Below, piece by piece: positions 17,216 to 25,449 of a stretch of DNA of 64,000 bases (positions are counted from its first letter, which is position 1; every line of letters begins with the position of its first letter). The notes beneath the pieces are model-generated. The model searched no databases, was not told the DNA's origin, and was given only the letters and a program-made list of their open reading frames with translations. The position numbers and the translations under genes are program-made. Source of the stretch: Thermoflavifilum thermophilum (GTDB lineage: Bacteria > Bacteroidota > Bacteroidia > Chitinophagales > Chitinophagaceae); the NCBI RefSeq assembly GCF_900116565.1, contig NZ_FPCJ01000001.1, positions 2,352,540-2,416,539 on the forward strand. The letters are read 5' to 3'.

Positions 17216-18814
17216 TTAGTGTAACCAGCTTTTATATACAATCCATAAACTGAGCAACATCACCAGCAAACCTAAAATTACCAATAGTTGCCGGGTGGGA
17301 AGGCTGCGGGTAGTGCGGGCTGCCAGAGGTGATGCCAGTGCACCGCCTATCAGCAGACCCAATAATACCTGCCATTGGGAAAGCCCCAGCAGAACCAGAA
17401 AAGTGGCCGACCCTGCCAGCGCCACATAAAAACGCGCCAGATTCACGCTTCCCACCACGTATTTCGGATTGCGGCCACTGGCTATTAACGTAGAAGTAAC
17501 CAGTGTACCCCAGCCGCCACCAGCAACGGCATCCAGAAAACCTCCGATCATCCCGAGAAAGCCCACACGCTTTATTTTCCGTTGTTGTGTTCGTCGAAAA
17601 CGAATGCCTTTCAGCAAAATATTGACTCCCAGAAAAAACGTGTACAATGCAATCACAGGTCTGATCGTGTGCAATGCAGCATGTTGCAAATGCGTAATCA
17701 ATATAGCTCCGGCTATGCCGCCTATGAGTCCGGGCCATACCAAAGCGCGGAACAGTTTCTTGTTTACGTTGCGATAATGCCAGTGCATCCATCCGGAAAA
17801 ACCACTGGTGAAGATTTCTGAAATGTGAATGGTTTTGCTGATCTGTGCAGGCGGAATACCAAATGAGAGCAAATAGGTGGTTCCTATGGTGCCATATCCC
17901 AGTCCCAGCGTGCCATCAATGTACTTTGCCAAAAATCCCCCTACCAGAAACCAGATGAAATCTTTACCCAGCAGATCCACTGCGCGGCCTGTCCACTCAT
18001 GCCAGGATATTGTTGACAACAAAGGCTTTAGTTCGTACCCGATGGCAATCAATCCTATCGCCAGTAACACGATGATCCAGCGATAGATACCGATTATCAC
18101 CAGTTGATGTTTCGATGATTTTAGGGTAGTGGAAGGATTTGTTTGGCTATGAAGAGACGATTGTTTTGCAGATTTCGTATGATTGGGCACAAATGAAGCT
18201 GTCAGTACATTCAGCTGCTGTACCTTGTAGGCAAAATCTCCTTTCAGCTGATTGCGAATGGCGTTCAGGCGATATAAAATGTTGTCGATATCATCCGGGA
18301 TGACTTCGTTAAACCATTCCCGAAGCCTTTTTGCGAAGGTGGGCGAAAGTCCGTTTGTGGATATAGCAATTTTGAGTTGCCCTTTTTGTACAATAGAACT
18401 TAAGTAAAAATCACAGAGCTCGGGCGTATCGGCCACATTCGTAAGGATGCCACGGGCTTTTGCCAGAGCATGAATATGTTTGTGTAATGCATGATCTTCG
18501 GTTGCAAGAATCAGGATATCAATATCTTCCAGATCCTGAGCCTCAAAAGCTCTTTCAATCAATATGAGACGATGGCCGGCATTTGCAAACTTCCGAATTT
18601 CAGGCAAAATATCAGGTGCCACCAGCTTTACGTATGCCCGTGGTGCATTGCCCAGCAAAGCAGCCAGCTTTTCCAATCCCACTTTACCGCCGCCTACAAT
18701 CAGAAAACGAAGAGATTCTGCTTTCAGAAAAACAGGGAAAAGAGTATTTCTGCTGCTCGACTTTTCTTCAGCAGATACAGCTTTTGCAGGCGATATGGAG
18801 TTTTCAGTGAGCAT
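17216..18814 (-). CDS. Fusion: precorrin-2 dehydrogenase/ferrochelatase-like domain plus TauE/SafE (TSUP) transporter
   Basis: This 532-residue protein joins two activities. Residues ~25-200 form a Met8/CysG-N-like domain (PVFLKAESLRFLIVGGGKVG with a Rossmann GGGKVG, then NVADTPELCDFYLSSIV and STNGLSPTFAKRLREW), which oxidises precorrin-2 and inserts iron to make siroheme. A polar linker (~205-240) leads to a TSUP membrane domain (~245-532) with about eight hydrophobic segments and the repeated family signatures DGTLGLGYGTIG and GGFLDAVAGGGWGTL. TSUP proteins move sulfite, sulfate or organosulfonates. ATG 18814 was chosen over TTG 18826; it overlaps the cobA end by 11 nt, so translation is probably coupled. 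Siroheme synthesis next to cobA and the siroheme enzyme makes functional sense; a transporter tail is unusual. Confidence 0.88.
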   Translation of the reverse strand: MLTENSISPAKAVSAEEKSSSRNTLFPVFLKAESLRFLIVGGGKVGLEKLAALLGNAPRAYVKLVAPDILPEIRKFANAGHRLILIERAFEAQDLEDIDILILATEDHALHKHIHALAKARGILTNVADTPELCDFYLSSIVQKGQLKIAISTNGLSPTFAKRLREWFNEVIPDDIDNILYRLNAIRNQLKGDFAYKVQQLNVLTASFVPNHTKSAKQSSLHSQTNPSTTLKSSKHQLVIIGIYRWIIVLLAIGLIAIGYELKPLLSTISWHEWTGRAVDLLGKDFIWFLVGGFLAKYIDGTLGLGYGTIGTTYLLSFGIPPAQISKTIHISEIFTSGFSGWMHWHYRNVNKKLFRALVWPGLIGGIAGAILITHLQHAALHTIRPVIALYTFFLGVNILLKGIRFRRTQQRKIKRVGFLGMIGGFLDAVAGGGWGTLVTSTLIASGRNPKYVVGSVNLARFYVALAGSATFLVLLGLSQWQVLLGLLIGGALASPLAARTTRSLPTRQLLVILGLLVMLLSLWIVYKSWLH

Positions 18815-19580
18815 GTGCAGCAACAAGCACGTTTTCAGGATGATAATTTTCAGTTGAAAACAAAGGATGTGTTTTTACCACCTCACCAATAATGATGATG
18901 GCAGGTGATTCAATGGCAGCCGCAGAGGCTTTTTCCAGAATGTCGTGCATGTATCCGATTACCATTTTTTCATCCGGTAATGAACCATTCTGGATAATAG
19001 CCACTGGCATGTGCTCTTTTTTCAGGTGACGATACAAAGCCACAATCTCAGGAAGCTTATGCACGCCCATCAGAATTACGATAGTGGCACTGGAATGGGC
19101 AGCCAGCTGCAGATCGTTTGATAACTGGCCATCCGCAAGAGTTCCGGTAGTAATCCAGCAGCTTTCGCTGATACCCCGCAGGGTTACGGGAATATGCTGC
19201 AGCTCGGGAACGGCTATGGCACTGCTGATGCCGGGAATGATTTCCACTTCCATGCCATGTTGTTGAGCAAAAGCCAGTTCTTCATATCCTCTGCCGAACA
19301 AAAATGGGTCGCCTCCTTTAAGCCGCACTACATGACCATAGTGTGTAGCATAATGCAGGATGAGTTCATGAATTTCTTCCTGGGTATAGGCTTTAAATCC
19401 TTTTCTCTTGCCAACAAATATTTTCAGTGATTCCGGTGAAGCATAACCCAACAAATCAGGATGCACGAGGGCATCGTATAAAATGACCTGTGCTGACTGT
19501 AAGGCTTTCATCCCTTTCAACGTAATCAGTTCCGGATCACCAGGTCCCGCACCGACCAGACTTAGTTTCTTTTTCATCAT
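18804..19580 (-). CDS. cobA: Uroporphyrinogen-III C-methyltransferase
   Basis: This 258-residue enzyme methylates uroporphyrinogen III at C2 and C7 with SAM to give precorrin-2, the precursor of siroheme. Motifs: LVGAGPGDPELITLKG (residues ~6-21), VILYDALV (~33-40), VVRLKGGDPFLFGRGYEE (~82-99) and the later ILMGVHKL region. It corresponds to the C-terminal half of enteric CysG; the N-terminal half is encoded separately in the next gene. I used ATG 19580 (start of MMKKKLSLVGAG); longer frames from 19622 or 19628 would overlap the reductase gene and add an unconserved tail. Confidence 0.94.
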   Translation of the reverse strand: MMKKKLSLVGAGPGDPELITLKGMKALQSAQVILYDALVHPDLLGYASPESLKIFVGKRKGFKAYTQEEIHELILHYATHYGHVVRLKGGDPFLFGRGYEELAFAQQHGMEVEIIPGISSAIAVPELQHIPVTLRGISESCWITTGTLADGQLSNDLQLAAHSSATIVILMGVHKLPEIVALYRHLKKEHMPVAIIQNGSLPDEKMVIGYMHDILEKASAAAIESPAIIIIGEVVKTHPLFSTENYHPENVLVAAHAH

Positions 19581-19596
19581 TTTTTCATGGCTTGAA

Positions 19597-21723
19597 TTAG
19601 GAAGGAATGGTTTCTTGGGCATCTGCAACCGCTATGGATCTTTGCTGATGATAAGTTCTGGCTTTTTGCAGGAAGCGATGTGCCTGATGCAGGTAAGCCT
19701 CTGCAAAATCAGGCTTAGGTTCGTGCTGATTGATTTGCAGCACGAAGCTGGCAAACGAAGGAGCCACATCAAATTCAGCCGCCTGAAAATGCTGATCAAA
19801 ATCATTGATGATTCCGATATGGGTGTTGCAGTTTACTTCTTTATCCAGCAACAGAGCTTTGGCTGCATAGACAGAAGCTGTATAAGCCTGATAAACAGCA
19901 TCTCCGTAATTTCCGTCTTTTAGCCACTGATCAGCTATTTCAAGTTTTTCTTCGGCTTCGTTCAGCAACACATAAACCAGATCCACCACTACGCTGGCGC
20001 ATTCGCCTACACCGACGGCAGTCGAATATTCCACTTCCTGCCCCCAGTCAATGAAATCATCGGGTTGCAGATTGGTTAGATCGGTTAGAGGTTTCAGCAG
20101 GTTGTAAAAATAGTTTTTCCCCTGCCGGTCGTAATAGGCGTTGAATGTTTCTCCCGGCTGAGCATTTTTCAGGTAATCGTTCAGGATCAAACGTAGGGCC
20201 TGAGGTGCACGTTTGCTGGGTACTTTGGTGATTTTTTCAGCCAGCCTGCCTTCACCGTGTCCGGTGGGACCTCCACCCAGCAGCACCTGCAGCGCGGGGA
20301 GCACTTTGCCGCCCGCCTTCAGCGAAGCGCCATGAAAGCCAATGGTAGCAATGCCATGCTGGCCGCAGGAATTCATGCAACCACTGATTTTGATTTTAAT
20401 ATCCTTGTTGTAAATCAATTGGGGATATTCCTGCAGAATGACCTGTTCCAGCATGCGGGCAATGCCTGTACTATTAGAAATACCCAGGTTGCATGTATCT
20501 GTTCCCGGGCAGGATGTAACATCGGCAGTGGAATCAAATCCAGGTTCAGCCAGCCCAAGTTCATCCAGTCGGGTAAACAAATAGCCCAGTGCCTGTTCGG
20601 GTACATAGCGAATGAAAATGCCCTGGTTATTGGTAACCCGCATTTGATCGGCTGCAAGGGATTTGACCAGATCAGCCAGTTTGCGGGCTGTATCAGAAGA
20701 GATATTGCCATTTGTAATTTTCAGGTACACCCCCCGATAGCCCGTCTGTTTTTGGGGAATGACATTGGTAATTAACCAGGCCTGGAATTTTTCAGTATTG
20801 GAAATGGTGTATGGCGGTATCTCTATTCGTTCTGGAAGATGTTCTAACTGTTCGTGAAATTCGATGGGCACATGAAAAGCCTTCAGACCTTTGTATTCGG
20901 CCTGCACCAGCTCGGTAAATTTTTCCATACCCAGCTTTTCAATCAGGTATTTCATCCGGGCTTTATGTCGGTTGGTGCGTTCACCATATCGATCAAAAAC
21001 TCTTAATACAGCTTCAATATAGGGAAGCAAATCTTCAGCAGGTAAAAATTCAAAAGCCAGTTTGGCTGTGAAAGGCTGTGCTCCCAATCCGCCACCCACT
21101 ACTACTTTAAATCCTTTCACGAGCTTACCATCCTTTTCCTGGATGCGTGGAATCAGGCCGATGTCGTGTATGTAAGCAAAAGCCTCGTCTTGTTCACTGC
21201 TGGAAAAGCCGATTTTGAATTTCCGGCCCATATCCTGGCACACCGGGTTGCGCAGGAAATACCGGAATGCAGCATCTGCGTATGGAGTAACATCGAAAGG
21301 TTCATTCGGATCCACACCTGCCAGGTGCGAACCGGTTATATTTCGCACAGTATTACCGCAGGCTTCCCGGATGGTAAGGTCATCCATAGCCAGCTTAGTC
21401 CACAATTCCGGTGTACGTTCCAGACTTACAAAATGCAATTGGATGTCCTGCCGGGTGGTTAAATGCAGATTTCCGGTTGCATATTCGTCGGAGATATCGG
21501 CTATACGTTTTAGCTGCGCTGTGGTTAATCTTCCTTGTGGTAGTTTGATGCGGATCATTTGCACGCCTTTCTGGCGCTGACCGTAAATGCCGCGGGCCAG
21601 GCGCAGGCTTTTGAAACGATCCGGGTGCAATTCCCCCGTGAGATATTGACGGATCTTTTTTTCCAGTTCGATGATTTCCTGTTCCACAACAGGATTTTCC
21701 AGCTCCGTGCGAAAACTTTTCAT
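19597..21723 (-). CDS. Siroheme sulfite/nitrite reductase with a HEPN-like C-terminal extension
   Basis: The 708-residue protein reduces sulfite (or nitrite) by six electrons using siroheme coupled to [4Fe-4S]. Two ferredoxin-like half-domains carry LHLTTRQDIQLHFV (~residues 86-99) and the cluster/siroheme cysteines TSCPGTDTCNLG (CxxxxxC, ~410) and SGCMNSCGQHG (CxxxC, ~453). The operon argues for sulfite as substrate. Residues ~575-708 go beyond the usual end: a mainly helical segment with EEKLEIADQWLKDGNYGDAV and AYTASVYAAKALLLDKEV that resembles a HEPN domain. ATG 21723 is preferred because the GTG at 21747 lies inside the predicted -7 element. Confidence 0.92.
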   Translation of the reverse strand: MKSFRTELENPVVEQEIIELEKKIRQYLTGELHPDRFKSLRLARGIYGQRQKGVQMIRIKLPQGRLTTAQLKRIADISDEYATGNLHLTTRQDIQLHFVSLERTPELWTKLAMDDLTIREACGNTVRNITGSHLAGVDPNEPFDVTPYADAAFRYFLRNPVCQDMGRKFKIGFSSSEQDEAFAYIHDIGLIPRIQEKDGKLVKGFKVVVGGGLGAQPFTAKLAFEFLPAEDLLPYIEAVLRVFDRYGERTNRHKARMKYLIEKLGMEKFTELVQAEYKGLKAFHVPIEFHEQLEHLPERIEIPPYTISNTEKFQAWLITNVIPQKQTGYRGVYLKITNGNISSDTARKLADLVKSLAADQMRVTNNQGIFIRYVPEQALGYLFTRLDELGLAEPGFDSTADVTSCPGTDTCNLGISNSTGIARMLEQVILQEYPQLIYNKDIKIKISGCMNSCGQHGIATIGFHGASLKAGGKVLPALQVLLGGGPTGHGEGRLAEKITKVPSKRAPQALRLILNDYLKNAQPGETFNAYYDRQGKNYFYNLLKPLTDLTNLQPDDFIDWGQEVEYSTAVGVGECASVVVDLVYVLLNEAEEKLEIADQWLKDGNYGDAVYQAYTASVYAAKALLLDKEVNCNTHIGIINDFDQHFQAAEFDVAPSFASFVLQINQHEPKPDFAEAYLHQAHRFLQKARTYHQQRSIAVADAQETIPS

Positions 21724-21746
21724 GGGATGATCATTTTTTAATAACA

Positions 21747-21754
21747 CAAAAATA
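21747..21754 (-). promoter_or_regulatory. -7 promoter element of the sulfate assimilation operon
   Basis: On the minus strand the octamer reads TATTTTTG, an exact TAnnTTTG match, 23 nt upstream of the sulfite reductase ATG. It abuts the palindrome at 21761-21779. Together they define the operon promoter and settle the reductase start. Confidence 0.6.
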
Positions 21755-21760
21755 TGGTTT

Positions 21761-21779
21761 CTCTACTAATTTAGTGGAG
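21761..21779. promoter_or_regulatory. Candidate Rrf2 operator in the sulfate operon promoter
   Basis: CTCTACTA-ATT-TAGTGGAG is an 8+8 inverted repeat with one mismatch around a 3-nt centre. It sits 6 nt upstream of the -7 element, where a bound protein would block polymerase. The ACTA/TAGT half-sites resemble the ACT...AGT spacing of Rrf2-family (IscR/CymR-type) sites, and the adjacent gene encodes an Rrf2 protein. Assignment is inference from position. Confidence 0.5.
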
Positions 21780-21844
21780 TTAATAGGAATAATGCGGAAA
21801 AAAATAGAAAATTTTAAATAAAACGAAGGTAAATTAGAAGTTTT

Positions 21845-22312
21845 CTATTTGGCGTGGGATTTTTGTCGTGTTTTTTTATGCATGGCTATCAGGCTGTCTT
21901 CTTTTTCGGCGAGGTCTTTAATACTGGTTTTCGCCAGGATTTCCAGAGATGCATCCCGCACCCGCAGGGCTACCTGCCTGATGCCGCATGTGAGTTCATC
22001 TTTGCATTCTTCGCAAGGTTCATAAAAATTCAGGCTTACACAAGGTACCAGCGCAATAGGTCCACCCATCAGGCGTATAATATCCGAAAGCATGATAGTA
22101 TCGGGTGGTTTCAGCAGGTAATAACCGCCGCCGGCGCCTTTCTTGCTCGCCAGCATGCCGGCATTTTTAAGCTCCAGCAGGATGTTTTCCAAAAATTTTT
22201 TCGGAATGTTTTCCTGTTCAGAAATGGTGCTGATAAGCATGGGACCCTTGCCATGATTTCTGGCCAGCACAATCATGGCTTTGAGGGCATATTTGGTTTT
22301 TTTGGAAAGCAT
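21845..22312 (-). CDS. Rrf2-family transcriptional regulator
   Basis: A 155-residue Rrf2 regulator with an N-terminal winged helix-turn-helix: KYALKAMIVLARN (residues ~7-19), STISEQENIPKKFLENILLEL (~29-49) and the wing motif KKGAGGGYYLLKPP (~57-70). Cysteines at CVSLNFYEPCEECKDELTCG (~91-110) could bind an Fe-S cluster or sense thiol status, as in IscR and related proteins. It lies 121 nt upstream of the sulfite reductase gene in the same direction, with a palindrome and -7 element between them, so it probably controls cysteine/sulfate assimilation. The 293-bp space on its 5' side (22313-22605) has no convincing gene. Confidence 0.9.
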   Translation of the reverse strand: MLSKKTKYALKAMIVLARNHGKGPMLISTISEQENIPKKFLENILLELKNAGMLASKKGAGGGYYLLKPPDTIMLSDIIRLMGGPIALVPCVSLNFYEPCEECKDELTCGIRQVALRVRDASLEILAKTSIKDLAEKEDSLIAMHKKTRQKSHAK

Positions 22313-22605
22313 AGATTTTGCGTGTAATTTATCGAATAATAATTTTTATTGGCTGTATTCTCTTCCTTAATGCCTCAATGATGCAAAAAAGAACATTTCT
22401 CAAGTATCCCATGCAAATCTCGCCAAAAATTACAAAATTTACAGAAACAGCACAACCTGTCCCGGTTTGTTTTTATAACCAACCTTTTATTTTATGTTTG
22501 ATGGGTGATGTGGTTAAGTTCAATTTTGACAAAGAAGTACAAGAAAAATAGCATCATGAAAACAGACATGAAGCATCACAAATGGATATGAAAAAGGTAA
22601 ACAAA

Positions 22606-25449
22606 CTAAAAATCATTTTTATTTTTATACCCTTCCAGCCATACAGGTCCTATCAATCCGGATGGTACCGTGCCCCAATTTGAGGCATCAAACGGCTGGT
22701 ACTGCATGTTCACCACATTAATATCTTTAAAAATTTTCCAGGGGATTTTATTTCGGTCATAAGCTGCAATCCGGTTTGCTGCCAGATTGGTGACCTGAAT
22801 CTGCAGTACATTTTTTCCTGTTTGAATATAAGGAGTTACATCGCAAGTAAACGGAACAGCCCATGCAGTAGCCACATCATGGCCATTGAATATAACCTTT
22901 GCACTGAAATCTACCTGTCCCAGCTTTAATATCCATTGATCAGCTTTGCTTTTCTGCTCTTTTGTTATCTGAAAGCTAATCTGATATTGGGCTGTACCTG
23001 CAAACGTGCGTGCCGAATCATTCAAATCAGTCCATGAACCTAATTTTTTTAAACGATAAATTCCTTTGATATCAGGATCTCCTTCTATAAATTGTAGAGT
23101 CCACGAAGTGTCCAATGATAGGCGCAAAAGATTTGAATTCGATTGCCACGAGGGAATGTAAGTCCATCTGGGTATATGCACAGGAGTCTGGTTAGTGGTT
23201 TTCAATATGTATGAATATCCCGAAGGAATTTGTAAGTAAACAGTGGTTGTATTCATTCCTTCTGCATTTGGAGCTTGTTTCAGTTTTGCTATTCCCGTTC
23301 GATTGGCATAAGCATCATATATCACAACATAAGGTGCATGAATATTTAACGTTATCCATCCATTGAAATTTTTTGAACTCAGGTTGCTGATGAAATATAT
23401 ATAACCATCGTTTGTTTTTCTTCTGATAAAAGATAATCCGTTGCGTACCATGCTTTCAGCCTTCACACCGGCCATTGATAATAACGCAACAACATCTGGA
23501 CCCATGTAGGCAAATCCTTTGTTGATTTTTTTTACTTCGGTTTGGTGAAAAATCCATGCCTGGTTAATCTGATTTTTGAATTGTTCAAGGGTATCTTTTC
23601 TCAACTGCCAGGCATTTAATCCCGGTACATTTTCTGGAAAATGATCAAGGAAAATCACTTTTCCACCATTTTTTATCAATGATAAGATGTGGGAAAAGCT
23701 GTGCAGAGGAATGAAAGTGCAGGGTGGAATGATCAAAACTTTATAATCACCGCCGGGAGTTTTTATTTTTCCATTTTCTACTGTTGTTTTTTCGATAAAA
23801 TAATCGGAGATATAATCAAAGCTATATCCTTGATGGATTAACAGATCGGCTAATTGCCCAAATCCGGTGGAATCGAGCCACTGTTGCGTATTCCCAATTG
23901 TGAGTTGAAATAGTAAATTCTGATTTTGTTTGGCCCATACATCGCTTGCAGGCCAGTATAGCAGGATATCGTTATCTGGCTTTCCTTGCTGAAGAAACGA
24001 TTGGGTGCGGGTGATATATTGATTCATAGCTGGCAGATTGTGCCAGATGGGATTGTAGGGTGAAAAGTTTACAGAAGCATAAAACTGCCAGCCAGGCCAG
24101 GGCGCATGTTTCGGAGAATAAGGTGTACCATGAAAGAAAACATGGTTAATACCGGATATCCACATCTCATCGAGCACGGGTTTGCATTGAGCCAGGCTCA
24201 CGCGGAAATGCTCGCCCAGCCAGGTAAATGTTTCAGATGAGGCATAACGTTTACCAGAGATATGGGCAGCTGATGAGGCAAACTTTAATACACGTTCATC
24301 GAGCTGACCTGCACGCATGCCAAGCGAATCTTCCGGAATGCCAGGAATATTGAAATGGCAAGAACCGAATGATTCGGTTTCAGGAATATCGGCGCTGGCA
24401 TATAAATCAATCCAGTTGCCTGGTGAGCCATGCGCCTGATAGCGGGTGGTGCGGCCCATCTGGTGTGCCCAGGCCGTCCAGGGTTCTGCAAAATCATGCA
24501 AAAGCAGGTCGGCCAATGTTTGCCTGTAATCCATGATCACGCGCTGCACCGTGTCGGGGTTTCCTATTCCAAGCAAAGCAGGTAAATAATTTCGCAAGTC
24601 ATAGCCACGCAATCGCTTAAAATCTGTAAAGAAATGGGCAGTCCAGTCGGCTCCAAATACTTCATACGAATCATCAAAAAAGCTGTGTGGAAGCGGAGTA
24701 TGTGTTCCCTGAAATGCCTGTGTAAAACGTTGCAGATAGGTGTGTAATGCTGTCCGGGAAAAATGATCCATTACCCAGCCCTCGCCGCCTGGGGCTGCCC
24801 GTTTTACTTTTTGCAAAGTTTTTCCGTTGAATACGGCAATCAACAACCATTTTCCCGGAGGTGCCTGCCAGTGCAAATAGCCGAATGTATCTACTTTTGA
24901 GGTTAAATCCAATTTTTCATGCTGATCTGAAAAAGCCATCAGGGCTTGCAGCTTTGCAATAGACTTTTGCCGTGGATCTTTGGCGAATATTTTTTCGGTA
25001 AGACTTTCTCCTCCATGCAGGATATATGTTTGAAAAATCACTTTCGAAGCGGCTTCATCGAGGGGAATTTGCGGACCACCGAAAGGCCATCCCGTGCCGT
25101 TATTCATATCCACTTCCATGTGCAACTGATGCGCTTTGCGGATGGTGTATTGTAACATTTGCATCCAGCGATCAGACAAATAGGGGATTTCTTGTTTTTC
25201 AAATCCATGGACTCCATAGATCGGTGTGATTTCTACGCCACCAAATCCGGCATCATGCAAGGCTTGCAGCTGATAGGCAATCCCAGCTGTATCTACGGCG
25301 TTGCCAAGCCACCACCAGCGCGTCCAGGGACGAGCCTCTACGTGCACCTGCGGCCATGGCGTTTGAGCCAAAGCCTGATGTGCTGCCAGAAACATCAACA
25401 AATAAATTCTCAGCCGAAGTTTCATCATAACAAACCCAATATAGTTCAT
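22606..25449 (-). CDS. GH106-family alpha-L-rhamnosidase
   Basis: The 947-residue protein has a signal peptide (RIYLLMFLAAHQALAQ) and then the GH106 catalytic domain, recognised by RPWTRWWWLGNAVD (~residues 39-52), GFGGVEITPIYGVHGFE (~70-86), VDMNNGTGWPFGGP (~112-125) and ARGSPGNWIDLYA-like YQAHGSPGNWIDLYASADIPETESFG (~337-362, abbreviated motif HGSPGNWIDLYA). A C-terminal beta-sandwich (~835-935) includes KVIFNGHDVATAWAVPF. GH106 enzymes release terminal L-rhamnose, fitting rhamnogalacturonan breakdown. ATG 25449 overlaps the PL22 stop by four bases (ATGA). It is the last gene of the PUL; no clear hairpin follows. Confidence 0.9.
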   Translation of the reverse strand: MNYIGFVMMKLRLRIYLLMFLAAHQALAQTPWPQVHVEARPWTRWWWLGNAVDTAGIAYQLQALHDAGFGGVEITPIYGVHGFEKQEIPYLSDRWMQMLQYTIRKAHQLHMEVDMNNGTGWPFGGPQIPLDEAASKVIFQTYILHGGESLTEKIFAKDPRQKSIAKLQALMAFSDQHEKLDLTSKVDTFGYLHWQAPPGKWLLIAVFNGKTLQKVKRAAPGGEGWVMDHFSRTALHTYLQRFTQAFQGTHTPLPHSFFDDSYEVFGADWTAHFFTDFKRLRGYDLRNYLPALLGIGNPDTVQRVIMDYRQTLADLLLHDFAEPWTAWAHQMGRTTRYQAHGSPGNWIDLYASADIPETESFGSCHFNIPGIPEDSLGMRAGQLDERVLKFASSAAHISGKRYASSETFTWLGEHFRVSLAQCKPVLDEMWISGINHVFFHGTPYSPKHAPWPGWQFYASVNFSPYNPIWHNLPAMNQYITRTQSFLQQGKPDNDILLYWPASDVWAKQNQNLLFQLTIGNTQQWLDSTGFGQLADLLIHQGYSFDYISDYFIEKTTVENGKIKTPGGDYKVLIIPPCTFIPLHSFSHILSLIKNGGKVIFLDHFPENVPGLNAWQLRKDTLEQFKNQINQAWIFHQTEVKKINKGFAYMGPDVVALLSMAGVKAESMVRNGLSFIRRKTNDGYIYFISNLSSKNFNGWITLNIHAPYVVIYDAYANRTGIAKLKQAPNAEGMNTTTVYLQIPSGYSYILKTTNQTPVHIPRWTYIPSWQSNSNLLRLSLDTSWTLQFIEGDPDIKGIYRLKKLGSWTDLNDSARTFAGTAQYQISFQITKEQKSKADQWILKLGQVDFSAKVIFNGHDVATAWAVPFTCDVTPYIQTGKNVLQIQVTNLAANRIAAYDRNKIPWKIFKDINVVNMQYQPFDASNWGTVPSGLIGPVWLEGYKNKNDF

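Noticed and set aside
18804-19628. Longer start for cobA
   Set aside because: The extra codons overlap the reductase gene and begin at TTG; the family N-terminus starts at ATG 19580.
22318-22551. Small plus-strand frame with a hydrophobic start
   Set aside because: It begins with TTG, has no recognisable family, and lies in the spacer between two minus-strand genes.
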